A DNA stretch of 64,000 bases from Luidia sarsii (taxonomy: Eukaryota; Echinodermata; Asteroidea; Paxillosida; Luidiidae). Position 1 is the stretch's first letter. Each line of letters begins with the position of its first letter. Where the stretch lies: NCBI GenBank assembly GCA_949987565.1, contig OX465116.1:14724909-14788908 (forward strand), in the 5' to 3' direction. Below the pieces are notes generated by a model. It ran no database searches. It was not told where the DNA came from and was given only the letters and a program-made list of their open reading frames with translations. Below are positions 57,721 to 64,000 of this stretch, piece after piece. Made by a program: the position numbers and the translations under genes.

Positions 57721-58171
57721 GAACTTTAATTAAGAATCTCCATACTGCAAAATACGCAGTCGGCAACAATTATTCGAGTAACTTTTCAATACATGCACAT
57801 AAGGATCTGCGTAATTTCACATGGGCCTACAAAGGCTACATGTGCGGTAGGCTGGCAACTCGATCCTTAGTTGAAAAAATAGGGCCCTGTTCCCTAAGTT
57901 AGCCAAACATGGCGCTCCACGTGGGCCTACTGGCTGGACCATACCAGGACACTGCAGATTTAGGACTGTTCAGTGAGAGCAGGAATTAAACCATATCAGA
58001 GTTTTGAAAAAGGGAAATGCGAGACTTATGGAGTTTTGAGTGTACGCATATAATGACCAAGACTAATGGAATGGAAGCTTGGGCTGTCGCGGTGTGGCTA
58101 TTATGGCCCTTTTGCAAACTGAATTAGGATGATATGACAAATCCTAACTTGATGGAATCGACCAAGGGATA
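57721..58171 (+). repeat. Inverted repeat, left arm (at least 451 bp)
   Basis: Matches the reverse complement of 63,569-64,000 from GAACTTTAATTAAGAATC (57,721) to ATCGACCAAGGGATA (58,171), at roughly 85-90% identity by eye. The outer limit is unknown because the other arm is cut by the window end. Confidence 0.85.
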
Positions 58172-58623
58172 ATGTAAACACAATGAAAAGACGCTAAATA
58201 ATTATATTACGTCTGAAAACAAATATTTCACTGACCATAATTATATAAAGGCCTATAATAATGATTGATCGAAGAGCTTTGACATTTCTTCGAGATTAGC
58301 TATATATATATAGCAGCCGAAAGTGCAGTACGCACTTCTCTAAATAGTAAAAAAATTCTGGAAGAAAGAAAATATACTTATTTCCCATTTCACTTTTTGA
58401 GAATCCATAGTGAAAACAAGGACAGTATAGTCTTCGATAATCTCCTCTCGAACCTCAGCGTACTCCGTGTTTAGACCCCGGCCGTTGCCTCTTAATTCTT
58501 TATATAGATAAACGAATACAAGCAAATGTATAATAACGATGGATGGAATACATAACTTTCCCTTCTGATCCCCAATAGAGGTGAAAGACGAAAATCAAGA
58601 CATGTTGTACTGTACATTTTCCC

Positions 58624-59210
58624 CCTTGCACGAGGCCGGTGCTACACAGCTATGAGCGCGTCGCGTTTCATGCGGTCTACCGTCCACTCGCTCTTGACGT
58701 CGGCCAACGGTCACCGGTTTGTCCGCTAACCTCGATCAAGCCGCATGTGCATATTGTCTTTTACTCGTACGTACCAAAAGCGATCCCCCCCCCAAGAAAT
58801 GTCATTCAAATACAAATGATGTAAACTGTTGATACGAAACTGTCTTCTTGAATACCGGTAGATAAACTGTATTCACTTTGTACCATGAATGTGCTCAATA
58901 TGTCCAAGTAAGCATGCACGAGGATGCTACAGACCTATGACCGCATCGCGTTTCATGGGGTCTACCGTCCACTCGCTCTTGACGTCGGCCAACGGTCACC
59001 GGTCTGTCCCGCTAACCTCAAGCCGCATGTGAATGATTATTCTCTTTTACTCGATCGTACATAGGCCTACAAAAAGCATTTCTTTCTCCCGCAGGAAATG
59101 TGATTCAAATAAAGCAGCTGTAAACTGTTCATACAAAATTGTCCATTTGAATAGGCCTAGGCCTATTATATAAACTGTATTCACTTGGAGAGATCCTACC
59201 ATGTGAATGA
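58624..59210. repeat. Tandem duplication, about 290-bp period
   Basis: CGCGTTTCATG, TCTACCGTCCACTCGCTCTT, GACGTCGGCCAACGGTCACC and AAACTGTATTCACTT occur in both halves (58,660 and 58,946). Confidence 0.8.
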
Positions 59211-59489
59211 GCTCAATGATTCACATCTACGATTCAATAATTTCATTCTTAAATCAACTTACCTTTCGAAAAACTAATGTAAATTCGTTCTTTATGTAGA
59301 AAATCTACAAAGTGATTTTTGTTTGATGAAACCATAAATGGAAACAATTATAGGGGAAATTTATTTGTTTAGACATGATCACGAATGAGACCCATAATCC
59401 TTCTAATCACCATGATCTTCAATAATTACAATCTGCAACGATCTCCTAAGTAGCTAGTGCTACTTTTCTTCGAGAAGAAACCTCAGAAA

Positions 59490-59625
59490 ATGCAAAAAAT
59501 ATCGAGGGGCCTGACGTTTTGATCATAATTATAGGCCTATATACATGTGTCTTTGTCTTTTCTGCCAGATTCTGCAAAATTCCCTTCGAAAAAGGTATGC
59601 TAAGAACATTCAAAACCTCAGGCTT
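59490..59625. repeat. Family A repeat, copy 10 (diverged)
   Basis: GGGGCCTGACGTTTTGATCA then GAAAAAGGTATGCTAAGAAC and CAAAACCTCAGGC. Confidence 0.55.
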
Positions 59626-62100
59626 TGCAAACTTTGTGGAACGTCATGTCCATATTCAGTTTACAAAACTTTTAATTTGTCCTTTTTAAAAACTTAAAGA
59701 AACTAGCAGAAAATCTTGTAAAATATATTTGTTCAATGTAATAATGTATAGGTACGTGTGGGTGGATAATCATAACATTATAATCCTCTTCATAGTTTGA
59801 AATAATGTTATAGTTATTGTTAAAACCCACTTTTTTAGTGAAGATGAAAAATCACATACATAATGCCCATAGCTACCATTGGTTGACATGCGTTTTTACC
59901 AAGCAAAAAACTGTCGTTCATGAAAAATCTAGAATTTACCAAAAGCTTCCGATAGATGTCTAGTATTAGTGCTTTGTATTTACTTTAATGCCGATGACAT
60001 GTTATTACCCTATAATCAGGTTCGGTATATTTATTTTACATTTTATTTGATTTTAAATATTAAGCTCCCGATTTATATGCAAATTAAACAATAAAAGAGG
60101 GCGCTATTTCCTCAACTTGTTTCAGTCTGCCCTCAGTGCTTTACTTTGATCTACATTTATGAATGTGATTTAATATTCTTAATCACCCCAGAAGATCCTT
60201 CCCATATCGGGGAATACTATTGGTTTAAAAAAAGGAGTAGTGCTAGTGATTTTCTGTTGAAATTGAAACGGGGAGATGATGAAAATTCTATACGACTACA
60301 ATATTGACAGGACTGGAAGAAGTTTATTAGTGTGTGCAAGTCGTGGCGCAGAAAGCGTTTATTCAGTTTGAACAGCCACAATTATCTAGATTGCTGAATA
60401 GGTGCCTGTGAGTTTAAATTCATTTGCAGAGTAGGCCTATGAAATGATTTCCTGTCATTATAACTACAAACCTTGTATAGTTCAACTTAGAAATTCAACT
60501 TTAAACTTTTCTTTACCTACATGTATATCAGAAAGATCACCAGTGGGAAATAGTATTATGGTACGTGCTAACCGTTTGTTGGGCAATTTTGGTCCGTTGG
60601 TCGTAACACGTTTTCCTCGGTGTTCAGGGAGTTCTTACATGTAGTTTTATTAATTTGTTTTCATTCATTTACTATCATCTTCAGAGGTGCACGGTTAACA
60701 ATGGTGAAACTGCAAACCCAGAACCGTGTCACTGCACCAAGCTTCACGTCAGGGTACAATCATGGATTTGACCGTAAAAAGTACACTTTCGATCAACTTT
60801 TCCCTCTCCAATGAAATTAAAATTGCAGCACTTTTCCATGTAGGGCTATTTGAGAGAATTTACATAAATAAACAATTGTTTATGATTTCGAAGCCGGTTA
60901 AAAAGCTTGAAAAGTCCACAGGGTTTCTGTTAAAAGCCGTAATATTTTGTCGTTGATTTGCTGACAATGACATTGTATTTTGGTTGCTCCTTTTTGTGTA
61001 GGGAGATAAAACCGCTCAACAGTTGCAATCGATCAATTGTCTTTGTATGACCATACCTACTAGTATTCCTCCATGGTGATGACACATGATTGCACAGAGT
61101 AGCACGTAAGCGTTCTCACTTGATTGTCAAAATGTTCTGGCATGTCCAAAACATATATACATGTACATTAAAAGAACAAAATAAGGCTGTGATCGCAGCC
61201 GCTCTCTTTGGCGAAGCTTCGAGTTTCGAGTTCAATTACATGTAGGCCTATAGTGGCAGAAACAGTTTGTGTACCCATGATGATGTACCCAACGCTTTAC
61301 ATGTATTACACATACAGTATTCAAGTTAGCCTAGGCTGACTGTCACGTTGTCCGAGGGTGGAATTCATTCTCCCATTCATATATCTCTGCATGGGCAGAT
61401 TCGTGTGTACAACCATGGAGGAAGGAAAATAGATTTCCCTTCCTCCATGGTACAACACATTCCCAACAGATCGTGCGCTAGTCGTCACACGGTGTCTCAC
61501 CGTAACGGCTGAAGCAAACTACAACTCCCATTACACAGGACGAAAAATGTGGAATTCATTGTTTCTACACGGTCGAATAGTGTTTTACACGCGGCGTGGG
61601 GATATGGGTATGTGTCCATGGTTGCGCAACCGTACATAGAGGTAAGAGGACGGGTGTAACTGTACATAGGCATGTGTATGCCTGTGGATTGTAAGTGCGT
61701 TGACCTCGACGTACGTCGTGAAACCAGTAAAAACAACATACCGTACCTCTGCCCCAACTGACCACGACATGAACAATTCCAGCTATATGCGGACATTCTT
61801 GAAAAGGCTTTTATTTCTGTCGTGTTTTGAGAGACCAATTCAATGACAAGCTGGGAAAGATGTTACACGTACCGTACACGTGTGTACGACCATATAGAGC
61901 AATGAACCATGGAACGGATTATACGGCCCCAGGTCAATTTACATTTCGATTTGTGACACTACAGTACATGTATTACAAAACTAGAATATAAACGGTAAAG
62001 CCAGCGAGAACATTTTCATAGCTTTCAATTTGATGACCAAGTTGATGGTCACAGAAATTCACCGGACATGATGTCGACCCCTAAATCATTTGATTTCATG
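59626..62100. other. Intergenic stretch, nothing recognised except one hairpin
   Basis: 61,404-61,458 is a near-perfect inverted repeat (GTACAACCATGGAGGAAGG / CCTTCCTCCATGGTACAAC). No coding region recognised. Confidence 0.5.
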
Positions 62101-62101
62101 T

Positions 62102-62700
62102 GAATGTTGGCAACCTGCTATAGCCCAACGTTGGCACAATATCGGATCCCGACGAGATGCCAACATGATGGTTGCCAACATTCATCCAACGTTGGCCAAA
62201 TGTCGGTTGCCAACATCATGTCAATGTTGGCAACCTGCTATAGCCCAACGTTGGCACAATATCGGATCCCGACGAGATGCCAACATGATGGTTGCCAACA
62301 TTCATCCAACGTTGGCCCAATGTCGGTTGCCAACATCATGCCAATGTTGGCAACCTGCTATAGCCCAACGTTGGCACAATATCGGATCCCGACGAGATGC
62401 CAACATGATGGTTGTCAACATTCATCCAACGTTGGCCCAATGTCGGTTGCCAACATCATGCCAATGTTGGCAACCTGCTATAGCCCAACGTTGGCACAAT
62501 ATCGGATCCCGACGAGATGCCAACATGATGGTTGCCAACATTCATCCAACGTTGGCCCAATGTCGGTTGCCAACATCATGCCAATGTTGGCAACCTGCTA
62601 TAGCCCAACGTTGGCACAATATCGGATCCCGACGAGATGCCAACATGATGGTTGCCAACATTCATCCAACGTTGGCCCAATGTCGGTTGCCAACAATATG
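62102..62700. repeat. 120-bp tandem repeat, five copies, CCAACGTTGG-rich
   Basis: Exact 120-bp period (for example CAACCTGCTATAGCCCAACG every 120 bp). Units hold GGATCCCGACGAGATGCCAA and CATCCAACGTTGGCC. As 120 is divisible by three, frames of 211 and 299 residues stay open. Not genes. Confidence 0.93.
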
Positions 62701-62885
62701 CCAATGTTGGCTGAACGATCATTAGCCAACATTGGGCCAACATCACTTGTCATCGTCATGCCAACGAAAATCATGCCGACCATATGCCAACGTTGGCTCA
62801 ACATCAATGGCCAACCAAACGCCAACGCCGACGAATCCGACGAATTGCCAACGTTGGCCCAATGTCAGCATGTTATCTGGGTGAA
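62701..62885. repeat. CCAACGTTGG-family element, right end
   Basis: Ends ATGTCAGCATGTTATCTGGG, the inverse of the left edge CCCAGATAACATGG at 52,903, suggesting both arrays derive from one element type. Confidence 0.65.
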
Positions 62886-63070
62886 TTTTGAGGCACATCC
62901 TGGTGTAACAATAACAGGTATTGACCTTTGCTGCTTTAACCAAGATCTTCTACCTCTCCTAGTCGGTTTAGCAGTGCATATCTCGAGATCTCTCACGTGG
63001 TGATAGAGGTGAGGGGATAGTCTGACTCCCCACGTGGCTCCACGATGCCCCAGAAGAGCTTATCTGCTGT

Positions 63071-63096
63071 ATTGTTGTTGTTGTTGTTGTTGTTGA
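63071..63096. repeat. (TTG)n microsatellite
   Basis: About eight TTG triplets. Confidence 0.9.
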
Positions 63097-63568
63097 GGCT
63101 GGGGTATACTGCATATGGCTACCATGACCAATGGTAGCAAGCAATGGAGGTCGGTGTTCTCCATTAGTAGTTTTCTGCACTCCGCACTCCCGGCCATTCA
63201 GCTAATTCACACAGCACATCGTGAAGAAAAGGGCAGGGGTTGTACAACAATTGAAGTGATCCGTCTTCACAATGGGGTGCATACAATGGGTATGTGCAGT
63301 CAGCTAAGAAAAATGGTGTGTGGAGAATGGTGGTAGACAGCCAGCCCATGCAAAACATGTAAACTGTTTGCCTCGATCCTAATATCAGACGAGCGATGAA
63401 GTTATAGATATCCCCAAATTGATCTAGTAGACTCCTGGTAGATTCATAAATATACTGGTAATTAGTTCGTTAGATCAAACAGCTATGATTAATTGGCAAG
63501 CAAATAAGCTTATTATCTCAGAGCTAGATTTGAGTGCAACCTTCAGGCGCTACATCAATGCTACTTCT
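63097..63568. other. Short intergenic stretch, nothing recognised
   Basis: Open frames up to 73 residues without a known domain. Confidence 0.4.
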
Positions 63569-64000
63569 ATCCCTTGGTCGATTCCATCAATTAGTTAGGA
63601 TTTGTCATATCATCCTAATTCAGTTTGCAAAAGGGCCAATTAGGCACACCGCGACAGCCCTTCCATTCCATTAGTCTTGGTCATTAAAATGCATACACTC
63701 AAAACTTCATAAGTCTCGCATCCGTTTTTCAAAACTCTGATATGGTTTCCTGCTATCACTGAACAGTCCTAAATCTGCAATGTCCTGGTATGGTCCAGTA
63801 GGACCACGTGGAGCGCCATGTTATGCGAACAGGGCCCTACTATTTTTCAAGGATCGAGTTAATTGCCAGCCTACCGCACATGTAGCCTTTGTAGGCCCAT
63901 GTGTGATTATGCAGATCCTAATTTGCATGTATTGAAAAGCTACTCAAATAATTGTTGCCAACTGTGTATTTTGCAGTATGGAGATTCTTAATTAAAGTTC
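63569..64000 (-). repeat. Inverted repeat, right arm (cut by window end)
   Basis: Reverse complement of 57,721-58,171. The window ends while the match is still running. Confidence 0.85.

Noticed and set aside
62090..63003. 211- and 299-residue frames
   Set aside because: 120-bp tandem repeat divisible by three. Periodic residues, no domain.

Overview
The window is animal nuclear DNA. Two split genes have GT-AG introns, exons are short GC-rich islands in AT-rich sequence, and most bases are tandem repeats, foldback elements and tRNA-derived repeats. No operon, ribosome binding site or CRISPR array is present. The palindrome TAGGCCTA recurs (about 37,080, 57,320, 59,150 and 61,243). With the protein families seen, this suggests an invertebrate deuterostome, most likely an echinoderm. 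That taxonomic call is inference, not proof.

Layout. 1-21,196: no coding gene recognised. It holds a CT tract, MITE-like elements (families A, B, C, D and J), minisatellites with 27-, 77- and 67/72/68-bp units, and purine or pyrimidine tracts. A 200-base N gap lies at 20,270-20,469. 21,197-31,803: the 3' five exons of a neuroligin-like gene on +, with consistent splice phases (535 codons including stop). The 5' half of its esterase-like domain is not in the window. Its introns carry a 331-bp duplication, a foldback element 73 bases before an exon, and repeats with a hairpin resembling the histone mRNA 3' stem-loop. 31,804-42,166: 3' UTR, repeats, a 31-bp minisatellite, and two 89-bp arrays facing each other. 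42,178-46,119: a complete three-exon gene on + for a type II membrane protein of the DUF229 (alkaline-phosphatase-like) family, about 783 residues. Its catalytic and metal motifs look degenerate. Intron 1 holds about 50 copies of a 14-bp repeat. 46,120-64,000: no gene recognised. It contains a possible LTR fragment, a 692-bp TAGGGG-type array, tRNA-half arrays ending in an intact tRNA-like cloverleaf, a TIR element with a TCA duplication, CCAACGTTGG-rich arrays, and two arms of an inverted repeat 5.4 kb apart, the second cut by the window end.

The two genes are not obviously functionally linked. Neuroligin is a postsynaptic adhesion protein. The DUF229 protein has no assigned role. The most unusual signals are (1) a dispersed and tandem repeat family keeping a 6-bp stem with TTTC-type loop plus a purine motif 14 nt downstream, like histone 3' processing signals, (2) a shared CTGAnGA-hairpin-GAAACGTC motif in several repeat families, (3) the apparently catalytically dead DUF229 protein, and (4) a neuroligin that lost one conserved cysteine pair and has an unusual C-terminus.
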